Positions 42,269 through 50,645 of a stretch of DNA of 54,582 nt are shown piece by piece (positions within the stretch are counted from its first letter, which is position 1; the number at the start of each line of letters is the position of its first letter). Location: the NCBI RefSeq assembly GCF_023333595.1, contig NZ_JAIQZM010000042.1, positions 1-54,582 of the forward strand, given 5' to 3'. The notes below the pieces were generated by a model. It was not told the DNA's origin, did no database searches, and saw nothing but the letters and a program-made list of their open reading frames with translations. The translations under genes and the position numbers were made by a program. The DNA comes from Argonema galeatum A003/A1. GTDB taxonomy: Bacteria > Cyanobacteriota > Cyanobacteriia > Cyanobacteriales > Aerosakkonemataceae.

Positions 42269-43312
42269 TTGTCAAAATCCTATCGAGTAGCCATATTAGG
42301 AGCCACGGGAGCCGTTGGTACTGAGTTGTTGGAATTGCTGCAAAGTCGTAAATTCCCGCTGGCCGATCTAAAACTTCTAGCTTCACCTCGTTCTGCCGAT
42401 CGCATTATGCAGTTTGGCGACGAAAACCTGCCTGTAGTGGCGGTAGGAGAGCATTCGTTTGACAATGTAGATATCGTCTTGGCTTCAGCAGGTGGCTCTA
42501 CCTCAAAAGAATGGGCTCCTAAAGCGGTAGAGGCCGGTGCCGTAGTAATTGATAACTCCAGCGCCTTCCGCATGGATACCCACGTACCCCTGGTAATTCC
42601 AGAAGTGAATCCAGAGGCCGCAGCTTCCCATCGCGGCATCATCGCCAATCCCAACTGTACGACAATTTTAATGGCCGTGGCAGTTTGGCCCCTACATCGG
42701 GTACAGCCAGTTAAACGCATGGTGGTAGCAACCTATCAGTCTGCCAGCGGAGCCGGTGCTAGGGCAATGGAAGAAGTGAAACAGCAGGCTTTGGCCATTT
42801 TGCAGGGCGAGACACCCAAAACAGAAATATTTCCCTACCCGTTGGCGTTTAATTTGTTCACTCATAACACCAAGTTGAATGAGTTAGGGTATTGTGAGGA
42901 AGAAATGAAAATGGTCAACGAGACGCGGAAGATCTTTGGAGCGCCAGCTCTGAGAATTACGGCAACCTGCGTTCGGGTTCCCGTCTTGCGAGCGCACTCA
43001 GAAGCAATTAATCTAGAATTTGAGGAGGCTTTTACCGTAGAAAAAGCGCTCCAAATCCTGAGTAAGGCTCCTGGAATACGGATAGTAGAAGACTGGCAGG
43101 CAAATTATTTTCCGATGCCTTGCGAAGCCAGCGGTAAAGACGAAGTATTAGTGGGTCGAATTCGTCAGGATATTTCTAACCCCGGTGGATTGGAACTTTG
43201 GCTCTCTGGAGACCAAATTCGCAAAGGGGCAGCATTGAATGCAGTGCAAATTGCCGAGTTGTTGGTAGCAAAAAGTTGGGTTCAGCCAGCAACAGCAGCT
43301 GTTACTGCTTAG
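42269..43312 (+). CDS. asd: Aspartate-semialdehyde dehydrogenase
   Basis: A 347-aa NADPH-dependent enzyme that makes aspartate semialdehyde from aspartyl phosphate, the branch point to lysine/diaminopimelate, threonine and methionine. Signatures are the nucleotide fold VAILGATGAVGTELLELL, the catalytic Cys in ANPNCTTILMAVAVWPLH, and the substrate His/Arg in RVPVLRAHSEAINLEF. A longer frame begins at 42185, but the GGAGG sequence and family N-terminus support TTG at 42269. It is followed 101 bp later by dapA, the next step of the same pathway. Confidence 0.95.
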   Translation: MSKSYRVAILGATGAVGTELLELLQSRKFPLADLKLLASPRSADRIMQFGDENLPVVAVGEHSFDNVDIVLASAGGSTSKEWAPKAVEAGAVVIDNSSAFRMDTHVPLVIPEVNPEAAASHRGIIANPNCTTILMAVAVWPLHRVQPVKRMVVATYQSASGAGARAMEEVKQQALAILQGETPKTEIFPYPLAFNLFTHNTKLNELGYCEEEMKMVNETRKIFGAPALRITATCVRVPVLRAHSEAINLEFEEAFTVEKALQILSKAPGIRIVEDWQANYFPMPCEASGKDEVLVGRIRQDISNPGGLELWLSGDQIRKGAALNAVQIAELLVAKSWVQPATAAVTA

Positions 43313-43324
43313 GCTCGTCATCTT

Positions 43325-43390
43325 AAATGGAGATGAGAGGATTTTGGACTCGTCGCCAATCCAAAATCCTCTCATCTAAAATCTAAAATT
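43325..43390 (+). promoter_or_regulatory. Hairpin between asd and dapA
   Basis: GAGATGAGAGGATTTTGGA pairs with TCCAAAATCCTCTCATCTA across a short loop (CTCGTCGCCA). It is a 16-18 bp stem immediately after asd and before the dapA ribosome site. Without a T-run it is more likely an mRNA-stability or partial-termination element than a full terminator. Confidence 0.6.
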
Positions 43391-43413
43391 GCTGCAAAGG
43401 AGTTTGTAAGAGT

Positions 43414-44298
43414 GTGGTAAGATTTGGAAGAGTTGTAACTGCAATGATTACGCCGTTTAAAGAAGACGGCAGTGTAAATTATGCTGTTTCTGAGCAGCTG
43501 GCATCACATCTAGCTTCTAACGGTACAGATGCCTTGGTGGTTTGCGGAACCACAGGCGAATCGCCAACATTAAGCTGGGCAGAGGAATACGAACTATTTC
43601 AGGTAATAAAACAGGCGGTAGCAGGAAAAGCAAAAGTGCTGGCAGGCACTGGTTCAAATTCCACGACGGAAGCGATCGAAGCCACGCAAAAAGCAGCTAA
43701 AATAGGATTAGATGGCTCTTTACAGGTCGTTCCCTACTACAACAAACCACCCCAAGAAGGGCTGTATCGGCACTTTCAGGCGATCGCGCAATCGACTCCC
43801 GATCTGCCCCTGATGCTCTACAACGTACCCGGTCGCACCGGACAAGACCTTTTGCCAGAAACGGTTGCCCGGTTGGCTAAAATTCCCAATATTGTTGCCA
43901 TTAAAGAAGCTAGCGGTAACCTGGATCGGGCAAGTCAGATTAAATGCCTAACTCCCCCCGAATTTGCTCTCTACTCTGGAGACGATTCACTCACCCTGCC
44001 CATGCTGGCAATTGGCGGTACTGGTGTGGTAAGTGTAGCCAGCCATTTAGTCGGAACACAGCTACAACAAATGATTCAAGCTTTTGAAGCGGGTAAAACT
44101 CAAGCCGCAACTCAGATACATTTGCAACTTTTTCCCCTATTCAAAGCGCTGTTTGCCACAACTAATCCGATTCCAGTCAAAGCAGCTTTGAAACTTCAAG
44201 GCTGGGCTGTAGGCAGCACTCGCCCGCCCCTATGCGAAGCGACCCCAGAGATCGCTGAAAACTTAAAAACTGTGCTAAAAGAACTTTCCCTGCTATAG
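43414..44298 (+). CDS. dapA: 4-hydroxy-tetrahydrodipicolinate synthase
   Basis: A 294-aa class I aldolase that condenses pyruvate with aspartate semialdehyde, the first committed step to diaminopimelate and lysine. The pyruvate-binding motif is VVCGTTGESPTL, the active-site Tyr lies in LMLYNVPGRTG, and the Schiff-base Lys in VAIKEASGNLDRA. Length is normal. Start is GTG, preceded by AAAGGAG at 43396-43402, 11 nt upstream. It is second in the conserved asd-dapA-rnj order. Confidence 0.97.
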   Translation: MVRFGRVVTAMITPFKEDGSVNYAVSEQLASHLASNGTDALVVCGTTGESPTLSWAEEYELFQVIKQAVAGKAKVLAGTGSNSTTEAIEATQKAAKIGLDGSLQVVPYYNKPPQEGLYRHFQAIAQSTPDLPLMLYNVPGRTGQDLLPETVARLAKIPNIVAIKEASGNLDRASQIKCLTPPEFALYSGDDSLTLPMLAIGGTGVVSVASHLVGTQLQQMIQAFEAGKTQAATQIHLQLFPLFKALFATTNPIPVKAALKLQGWAVGSTRPPLCEATPEIAENLKTVLKELSLL

Positions 44299-44374
44299 CA
44301 GGCGCAATACTTATGCCAGGTTTTTAGACAACTGAATAATTCAGCTAATAGCTAATGGCTAATTAGGTAATTTC

Positions 44375-44450
44375 AGATGGCAAATTTCAGATTGTAGATT
44401 TAAAGATTAAATTTCCAATCTCCAATCTCAACTCTAAAATTGGAAATTAC
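44375..44450. repeat. AT-rich inverted repeat between dapA and rnj
   Basis: TTTCAGATTGTAGATTTAAA and TCCAATCTCCAATCTCAACT motifs alternate, same class as 1990-2080 and 5945-6020, here between genes of one strand. Confidence 0.5.
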
Positions 44451-44500
44451 TTTCACCAATTAGCAAGAAACCTTTTTTGACACTTATCGTAAGGACGCAA

Positions 44501-46345
44501 ATGACTAAAAACGAAAATTCACCAATCATCAAAAAAAACGAAAATTCACCAATCATCAAAATTAGTGGGGAAACTTTACCAACCATCAAAATTAGTGGCG
44601 AAACTTCACCAACCATCAAAATTATTGCCCTGGGTGGTCTGCACGAAATCGGCAAAAATACCTGCATTTTTGAGTACGACGATGAAATCGTATTACTAGA
44701 TGCAGGGCTGGCTTTCCCGACTGAGGGGATGCACGGAGTCAACATTGTCTTGCCAGATATGACCTATCTGCAGGAAAATCGCCACAAGATCAAGGGCATG
44801 ATTGTCACCCACGGTCACGAAGACCATATTGGCGGAATTCCGTATCATCTTAAACAATTTGATATTCCGGTGATTTACGGCCCGCGTTTGGCGATGGCTT
44901 TACTGCAAGGGAAACTGGAAGAAGCGGGTGTTTCTAACCGCACAGAACTCAGGTCAGTAATGCCTCGCGACATTGTTCGCATTGGCTCTCACTTTTTCGC
45001 CGAATTTATCCGCAATACCCACTCCCTTTGCGATAGTTTCACCGTCGCCGTTCATACACCAGCTGGGGTAATTATCCACACTGGGGACTTTAAGATTGAC
45101 CACACTCCTGTTGATGGTGAGTTTTTCGATCTGCAAAAGCTAGCCGAACATGGCGAAAAAGGAGTTCTCTGCCTGATTAGCGACTCGACCAACTCGGAAG
45201 TCCCCGGTCAGACGCCCTCAGAAAAATCTGTTTATCCCAATCTGGAGCGGATTTTCTACCAAGCGCCAGGACGGTTGATGGTGACTACCTTCGCTTCTTC
45301 GGTACACCGGATCAATATGATTCTGGATTTGGCGAAGAAGCAGAATCGGGTAGTGTCGATCATTGGCAGGTCGATGCTCAATGTGATTGCTCATGCTCGC
45401 AATCTTGGTTATATCAAGTGTGAAGACAATCTGCTCCAACCTTGGCACGTTGTTCGCAACTTACCGGATGAGAAAGTTTTAATTCTCACTACCGGATCTC
45501 AAGGTGAACCCCTGGCGGCTATGACCCGCATTGCCAATCAAGAACATCCCCACATTAAAATCCGCAAGGGGGATACGGTAGTGTTTTCGGCTAACCCAAT
45601 TCCGGGCAATACGATCGCAGTTGTGAATACGATCGATAAGTTGATGGTGCAGGGTGCTAATGTAATCTACGGTCGGGAAAAGGGGATTCACGTCTCCGGT
45701 CACGGCTGTCAGGAAGACCAAAAGCTGATGATTGCCTTGACTCGCCCCAAATTCTTCTTGCCGGTACACGGGGAACATAGGATGCTCGTCAAGCACTCCC
45801 AGACGGCTCAGAGTATGGGCATTCCGGCAGAAAATATGGTCATCATTGACAATGGCGATATTGTGGAGGTGTCGGAAGAGCGCATCCGCATCAATGGCAA
45901 GGTTCCTTCCGGCATTCAATTAGTGGATAACGCTGGAGTTCTCCACGACAGCGTTCTCAAGGAACGGCAACAACTGGCAGAAGATGGTGTCGTCACCGTA
46001 GCAGCTGCTGTTGATTGGGATGGCAAACTGGTTGCTAAACCAGAAATACACTTACGAGGTGTGGTAACATCGGTGGAGCGCAGTCTCCTGCAAAAGCTTG
46101 TCCAACAGACGATGGAAAACCTGTTAAACGATCGCTGGCAGGAATTTGCCCGTGGTTTCGAGGGTGAAGACCTTGAGGTTGATTGGGTAGGTTTGCAAGT
46201 CCAAATGGAACAGGCTCTACAGCGACTGCTCCGCCGCGAACTCCAGAGCCGTCCTTTGCTCGTCCTCTTGATGCAAATTCCCGATGCACCGCCAACCAAA
46301 GCCACAGGACGCCGCCGCCGCGCTACTGCTAGAGTCGCGTCCTAG
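44501..46345 (+). CDS. rnj: Ribonuclease J with N-terminal tandem repeats
   Basis: A 614-aa metallo-beta-lactamase/beta-CASP ribonuclease with 5'-exo and endonuclease activity in mRNA decay. The metal motif is VTHGHEDHIGG, followed by HTGDFKIDHTP, SDSTNSEVPGQTPSE and the beta-CASP parts TTGSQGEPLAAMTRIA and PVHGEHRM. The first about 40 residues are unusual: four tandem units KNENSPIIK, KNENSPIIK, ISGETLPTIK, ISGETSPTIK precede the normal start of the fold (IIALGGLHEIGKNT). At DNA level these are a perfect 27-bp duplication and a 30-bp duplication with two mismatches. AAGGA before ATG 44501 fits better than the frame start 44477. The C-terminus is basic (GRRRRATARV). Confidence 0.95.
   Translation: MTKNENSPIIKKNENSPIIKISGETLPTIKISGETSPTIKIIALGGLHEIGKNTCIFEYDDEIVLLDAGLAFPTEGMHGVNIVLPDMTYLQENRHKIKGMIVTHGHEDHIGGIPYHLKQFDIPVIYGPRLAMALLQGKLEEAGVSNRTELRSVMPRDIVRIGSHFFAEFIRNTHSLCDSFTVAVHTPAGVIIHTGDFKIDHTPVDGEFFDLQKLAEHGEKGVLCLISDSTNSEVPGQTPSEKSVYPNLERIFYQAPGRLMVTTFASSVHRINMILDLAKKQNRVVSIIGRSMLNVIAHARNLGYIKCEDNLLQPWHVVRNLPDEKVLILTTGSQGEPLAAMTRIANQEHPHIKIRKGDTVVFSANPIPGNTIAVVNTIDKLMVQGANVIYGREKGIHVSGHGCQEDQKLMIALTRPKFFLPVHGEHRMLVKHSQTAQSMGIPAENMVIIDNGDIVEVSEERIRINGKVPSGIQLVDNAGVLHDSVLKERQQLAEDGVVTVAAAVDWDGKLVAKPEIHLRGVVTSVERSLLQKLVQQTMENLLNDRWQEFARGFEGEDLEVDWVGLQVQMEQALQRLLRRELQSRPLLVLLMQIPDAPPTKATGRRRRATARVAS
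44507..44620 (+). repeat. In-frame tandem repeats in the rnj 5' end (2 x 27 bp, 2 x 30 bp)
   Basis: Units are 44507-44533 and 44534-44560 (identical) and 44561-44590 and 44591-44620 (two differences). The two unit types share a TCACCAAyCATCAAA 3' half, so all four derive from one ancestor. All lengths are multiples of three, so unit gain or loss keeps the frame. Confidence 0.92.
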
Positions 46346-46853
46346 AAAACAGTTGTAAAACTCTCTCTTTCCTTCACATTCCTTTAAAAAGAGGGGGAGA
46401 GGGGCAGAAAGGGAGAGGGGGAGAGGGGGAGAAATCGGGAAATTTTCACCTCCCCCACTTGCCAATCTTTAAAAAATGTTAAGTTATATAAGCGTGGAAA
46501 ACTTTTGCGATTAGTTCCAAACCGCGATTGTTTTTGAATCTACCAGTAAATTGCCCAAGCGCGATCGCGGAACCTGGCAGATCATCCGCAAGTCACTGCA
46601 CTTATGTCCCCTTTTGTCAAAATTTCCGTGATATTACTCACGCAAAACCTTCCGACTTGGAGACATCATTTTATTAGACAACTCTGTTGTCTAAAGATAG
46701 AGAAGGCAGATCGACCGTAAGTTGGATGAAGAAACGCAGATCGCGTCGCCAAAATCAACCAAACGGGTGTACCAATCCGGTAAAGAGATTTGTCATGCTG
46801 TATTTAACCAACAGAGGAAGGCAAACTCCTCGTTGGAAAATAGGAGATGAAAA
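46346..46853. other. 508-bp intergenic region
   Basis: No gene is supported. It has a purine-rich GAGGGGGAGAGGGG tract (about 46391-46435), a hairpin with 9-bp stem TTAGACAAC-TCT-GTTGTCTAA (46674-46694), and a HIP1 site near 46560. A 38-codon ATG frame at 46604 has no other support. Confidence 0.55.
46674..46694. promoter_or_regulatory. Hairpin upstream of the Mo-nitro_C gene
   Basis: Perfect 9-bp stem TTAGACAAC/GTTGTCTAA with a 3-nt loop, 160 bp before the gene. It could be a dyad operator or a terminator; neighbours give no decision. Confidence 0.45.
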
Positions 46854-47225
46854 ATGAATGTATCTGATTCTACCATAGAAAATCCAACCTTGACAACTTG
46901 GGTGTGGATTGACCAAGCAGATATCACCGCCGCAACACCTCTTAATAGTTTGCGCCCCAAGCCGAAATTCGATCCGCTGCAACCTGTCCGCCAGATTCTC
47001 GATCGCTTAGAAGTGAAAGATCCAGAATTAGCTCACCGCTTGTGCCAAATGATTCCATCTCAATGCCCGTTCGAGCGGGATGTTAAACTTTTTGGTCGTA
47101 CCTTGTTTCACATCCCGCCATTGTGTAAGCTTAATCCCCTGTACGAGCAAGTGGCTTACCTACGCTTCCGGGCTTTGTGCTATCTTGCAGATGAATGCGG
47201 CGAAGATATTTCGTCCTATTGTTAG
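46854..47225 (+). CDS. Mo-dependent nitrogenase C-terminal domain protein
   Basis: A 123-aa protein whose last 80 residues match the family named Mo-nitro_C (pattern LxxLEVxDPxLAHRLCQMIPSQ, then CPFERDVKLFGRTLFHIPPL, then YLRFRALCYLADECGEDI). Despite the name it is a small stand-alone cyanobacterial protein of unknown function with several conserved Cys, and no nitrogenase genes are in the window. AGGAGATGAAAA stands just before the ATG. The stop overlaps the convergent next gene by 4 bp. Confidence 0.85.
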   Translation: MNVSDSTIENPTLTTWVWIDQADITAATPLNSLRPKPKFDPLQPVRQILDRLEVKDPELAHRLCQMIPSQCPFERDVKLFGRTLFHIPPLCKLNPLYEQVAYLRFRALCYLADECGEDISSYC

Positions 47226-48073
47226 CGATCGCTCTTTTGAACATTACTCATCAGTTTCCGATCCAGCTCAATGAGATAATCTCTGCCATAGGAGTCGTTT
47301 TCTAAGGTTTCGATCAGATGAAGGGGAAGGTTTTGGCTAATTTCAGCGCTGCACGAAGCTGCACCAAGTGCGATCGCCGCTACTGTATCCACATCTCCAG
47401 AAAAGGCGATACAATCCTTCAGAAGTTCGGTCATTGAATCGTTTCGGATAATGGCAGTAATTGCCGCCCTGACGCTCATCCATCCTTTCGATTTTACCTC
47501 TTTTTGCCACGGTTTCGACCATTCACCGGGTACGTGGCTTTCCAGAAACTGCCCCAGTTTCCTTTTTGGCCCTAGCTGGTAAATAAAGTAATGGGACATG
47601 AGGGCAGCTGCGATCGCGGCATTAATCCCATCCGGTGTATTATGGGTGATTGCTGCCTGGATTTTTGAATATTCGATAACTTTCTCTATGGTGGTCACAA
47701 CGCCAATCGGAGCAGCACGCATCGCTGCTCCGCTTTTGTCGCTGGTGGGTTGCATTTTGGCTAAGAACTCCTCTCCATCGCCAATTTTGAGTAAAAATTG
47801 GTAAAAATTCCTGGAATATCCTTCTCTGCGATCGCGTTGAAAAGCCTTGACAAACCAGTTGGCTAACAGTTCTGGTGTCCAGGGTTCTCCAGAAACGATC
47901 GCAGAAGCGATCGCTATACTCATCTGGGTATCGTCCGTGTAGCACCCTGGTGTGAGTTTGTGACGGGGATGCTGCACGTATCTGCTCAAATCGTTGTAAC
48001 CCAGGTCGATCATCTCATCAGCGTATTCAAAGCCAGCACCGTAGGCATCGCCGATTGCTAATTCCAACAACAT
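47222..48073 (-). CDS. ADP-ribosylglycohydrolase family protein
   Basis: A 283-aa DraG/ARH-type hydrolase. The metal sites are visible: GDAYGAGFEYADEMI at the N-terminus, YTDDTQMSIAIASAIV (the Asp-Asp pair), and SGDVDTVAAIALGAA at the C-terminal end. Such enzymes remove ADP-ribose from Arg or other targets, or act on related nucleotides; DraG reactivates nitrogenase reductase in some diazotrophs. Its position convergent with a Mo-nitro_C gene is intriguing but may be coincidence. An internal ADP-ribosyltransferase partner is not present nearby. Confidence 0.92.
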   Translation of the reverse strand: MLLELAIGDAYGAGFEYADEMIDLGYNDLSRYVQHPRHKLTPGCYTDDTQMSIAIASAIVSGEPWTPELLANWFVKAFQRDRREGYSRNFYQFLLKIGDGEEFLAKMQPTSDKSGAAMRAAPIGVVTTIEKVIEYSKIQAAITHNTPDGINAAIAAALMSHYFIYQLGPKRKLGQFLESHVPGEWSKPWQKEVKSKGWMSVRAAITAIIRNDSMTELLKDCIAFSGDVDTVAAIALGAASCSAEISQNLPLHLIETLENDSYGRDYLIELDRKLMSNVQKSDR

Positions 48074-48703
48074 TTGCTTTTTGTAGGAGCGATTGTATTA
48101 TTGTAGTATATTGTCTGACTTTCATCTTCCCAAGACAAAAGAAGCAATTAGCCATTTTTTCTTTATACTTCTTTACAACAGATCGGCGATTACGATGATT
48201 TTTTAAGGGGAGGTATTGGTAAGGAAAACAGCGCAAAGCCTTGCGATACAAGTATTTTGATAAAATAAAGAAAAAGTTTAATAACTGGAAAAACGCAAAA
48301 AAGTAAAGTTTAATTTCACAGAGTTGCGACCTAATTGGGCAAATGATAAATTGATCGTAGAAGTTGAAAAGCTTCCCTGGCAGAGCAAACAGCCAAGTGA
48401 AATTGAGTTAAGAGGAAAAAGCGCTGTTTACATCTAATCTGTCTCGTCCAAATGCAATAACACCCAACCCAGAAGTTGATATTTCCTAAGATGGTTAAAA
48501 GAGAGCAACGCAACTGATTTTACCGAAGAATTCGGTTAGTTGTTAAATCAGTGCAACTCTAGATAGAATTACCAAAGAGAGGAAATCACTCAGCAAGTAA
48601 GGGCTTGGGTGTTGTTGTATTGTAAAACTTCACTGACTTTCTAGCCAATTATAGACATTTATAGCCAAATGTAGTATAATATCCTCAAAACTTAGGGAAA
48701 TAA
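48074..48703. other. 630-bp intergenic region upstream of the TnpB remnant
   Basis: AT-rich. It holds an open frame without a start at 48285-48437 (annotated separately) and nested inverted repeats ACTGATTT...AAATCAGT with CCGAA-GAA-TTCGG inside (48513-48552). The last 60 bp (TATAGCCAAATGTAGTATAA) look like the left-end/promoter region usual before tnpB genes, with TATAAT as a -10. Confidence 0.5.
48285..48437 (+). pseudogene. Unidentified 50-codon reading frame without start codon
   Basis: Between stops at 48282 and 48435 the frame encodes a protein-like stretch (FNFTELRPNWANDKLIVEVE, then KLPWQSKQPSEIELRGKSAV) with no Met or GTG start. Composition resembles real coding sequence more than the AT-rich flanks. 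It may be the 3' end of a gene cut by the mobile element downstream. I do not recognise it. Confidence 0.3.
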
Positions 48704-49489
48704 ATGCAGCTAGTTGAAAAGCACATTATCGATCTTAACCACTGGCTATACAAGCAGCTAGATAATTTGTGTTTCCTTTCTAAGAATCTTTTCAACTACG
48801 CTAACTACCTGATTAGACAAAAATTTATTATAGCAGGAGAATACCTCGACTATTACAAAATCCAAAAACTATGTCAGGGAACGAATGATTATTTAGCATT
48901 ACCAGCTAAAGTATCTCAGCAAGTCTTATTGAGATTACATGAAAGCTGGAAGTCATTTTTTGAAGCGACTTCGGAGTATAACGAACATCCCGATAAATTC
49001 AAAGCGAGACCGAAAATTCCTCGATATAAACACAAGACATTAGGCAGAAATGTCCTGACTTACACGGCTCAAGCCATTAGTCAAAAATGGCTCAATAAAG
49101 GAATGCTCAATCTGTCCAAAACTCACATTTTTATGACTACTAAAGTCAAACAAGTAAATCAAGTCAGAATCGTCCCAAAAAATTACCATTATGTCATTGA
49201 GGTAGTTTACGATGCAGAGGCTCTTTGTCAATCATCATCTGGTGTTGAAGTCATAGCAGGGATTGATATTGTCAAGCATTTGGAGTACAGAGGTAAGCGA
49301 ATTAAGCGTGGTTTGTTTCGTGCTGGTGACGGTAGACTGATTAATGCAGATGTGAATGGTAGTGCTAACATTGTCAGGAAAGCATTTCCCAACGCTTTTG
49401 CCGAGGGAATACAGGGCGTAGTAGTACGTCCAGTGAGGGTAACACCTTACAAAACGGTTGTAAGAGGCAAGTGTAATATTTGTCTATAA
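48704..49489 (+). pseudogene. Internally deleted TnpB (IS200/IS605-type OrfB)
   Basis: 261 aa against about 400 for an intact TnpB. The N-terminal part is normal (LVEKHIIDLNHWLYKQLDNL, a helix-rich nucleic-acid-binding region with KARPKIPRYKHK), and the RuvC fold begins at AGIDI (residues about 185-189). It then jumps to VKHLEYRGKRIKRGLFRAGD, which normally lies some 130 residues later. The deletion keeps the frame and the first and last RuvC Asp (GIDI; INADVNG near 216) but removes the RuvC-II Glu and the CxxC zinc finger. No tnpA is adjacent. It should be inactive as a nuclease; the untranslated ends were not resolved. Confidence 0.85.
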
Positions 49490-49528
49490 AACCTGCAACT
49501 ATTTAAAGATAAAATTTGATAGAGTATC

Positions 49529-50302
49529 ATGGCCATTATTGCTCTGAGAGCCTGGTATCTCCAGAACTACGAGCCAGTTAAAGAACTAGAAAAGCGCCCC
49601 CAAGACCTGCGCCTCAGCAAAAATAGCCTGCTGAAAACGGGTTTGCGAGCCGACTTTTTAGAAGAAAGCGAGGAAGTGAAACGATCGGCTTGGTTTGGGC
49701 GCTACCTGGATGGGGAAACGGTTGAGTTTTATATAGAAGGCAGTGGCGGATACGCGATCGCCAACATAGATCTGAGCAGTCACGAAATTTATTTCACCAA
49801 ACAAGCGGTGGTGGGTCAGCTAGACCCGATCGTCTTTTTATGCTATCAAACTGAGTATGGTGCGTCCAGCGAAGCACTGCGGTCAGAACTGCTGCATACC
49901 CTGGATAATCTAAACAAGCGATCGCGCGTGCCCCTTACCTTAGAAGAATCCCACCGCCCGATGGATGGCCCGTTGCGACTAAGCAGTACGTTAATGCGTA
50001 AAATACGTAAAAGCTTGTTGTTTGTGGCTGACAGCACGCCGATCGCCAGCATACAAGGAACCGGGAAGCATACCCAGCTAATTCCCAGTCCTAAAGTCTG
50101 CCTGGAAATAGGCTACGCCCTGCAAAGCAAGCGAAGCGAGCAAATCTTGCTGGCTGAAATGGAGCGACAAGATATGTCGGGGCAGTATCCATTCGATCTG
50201 CCCAAGTATCAGCGGCTATCCTTTAAAAATGCGGCAGAACTAGGTAAAATATTGCCGCAAGCGATCGAAACGCAACTGCGGCGATTTAATTTATTTTCTT
50301 AA
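49529..50302 (+). CDS. Conserved cyanobacterial protein, possible TIR/deoxyribosyltransferase-like fold
   Basis: A 257-aa soluble protein, not recognised as a named family. The N-terminal half starts IALRAWYLQNYEPVKELEKR and has beta-rich segments (VEFYIEGSGGYAIANIDLSS). The C-terminal half reads LLFVADSTPIASIQGTGKHT, then LIPSPKVCLEIGYALQSKR and QILLAEMERQ. The order [VA]D-xTP followed by NPxVxxEIGYAL and a hydrophobic strand is typical of nucleoside 2-deoxyribosyltransferase-like and TIR-like nucleotide-binding proteins. That is a pattern inference only. It is the first gene of a tight run with 50316-50645 and mltA, starting 39 bp after the TnpB remnant. Confidence 0.7.
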   Translation: MAIIALRAWYLQNYEPVKELEKRPQDLRLSKNSLLKTGLRADFLEESEEVKRSAWFGRYLDGETVEFYIEGSGGYAIANIDLSSHEIYFTKQAVVGQLDPIVFLCYQTEYGASSEALRSELLHTLDNLNKRSRVPLTLEESHRPMDGPLRLSSTLMRKIRKSLLFVADSTPIASIQGTGKHTQLIPSPKVCLEIGYALQSKRSEQILLAEMERQDMSGQYPFDLPKYQRLSFKNAAELGKILPQAIETQLRRFNLFS

Positions 50303-50315
50303 GAGAAGAAGAAAA

Positions 50316-50645
50316 ATGACAGGAAATCCAAGGCAGCCACAATCCGACGACGCTGTGGCGGGAGGTCAAAGAGCGAAAAGCCGTTATGCTAAAGTTCCTG
50401 ATGAATTTTCCGTACACCTAATGTTCGAGGGCGGTCATCGGGAAGAAATTCGTTTCAAGACTATTCAAGAATTCCAAAAGTGGTACAGCGGCGAACTGGT
50501 GCCTAAATCAGCCTCGAACGACTTTATCACCATCCCCATCAAAAACATTGAGGGAGAGTACATGGTGGCGCGTCCATCCCGGATTATAGCTATCCGCGTG
50601 ACACCCATCTATACATCAAGTATCGATCGCAGACAAATTGAATGA
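50316..50645 (+). CDS. Small conserved hypothetical protein
   Basis: A 109-aa cytosolic protein of unknown function. It has a disordered polar N-terminus (residues 1-25) and a compact alpha/beta part (FSVHLMFEGGHREEIRFKTI, DFITIPIKNIEGEYMVARPS). AAGAGAAGAAG precedes the ATG. It begins 13 bp after the previous gene and overlaps the mltA start by 4 bp (ATGA), a sign of translational coupling. Confidence 0.75.
   Translation: MTGNPRQPQSDDAVAGGQRAKSRYAKVPDEFSVHLMFEGGHREEIRFKTIQEFQKWYSGELVPKSASNDFITIPIKNIEGEYMVARPSRIIAIRVTPIYTSSIDRRQIE

Noticed and set aside
46604..46720. 38-codon ATG frame upstream of the Mo-nitro_C gene
   Set aside because: No ribosome site, no recognisable pattern, and a hairpin lies inside it.
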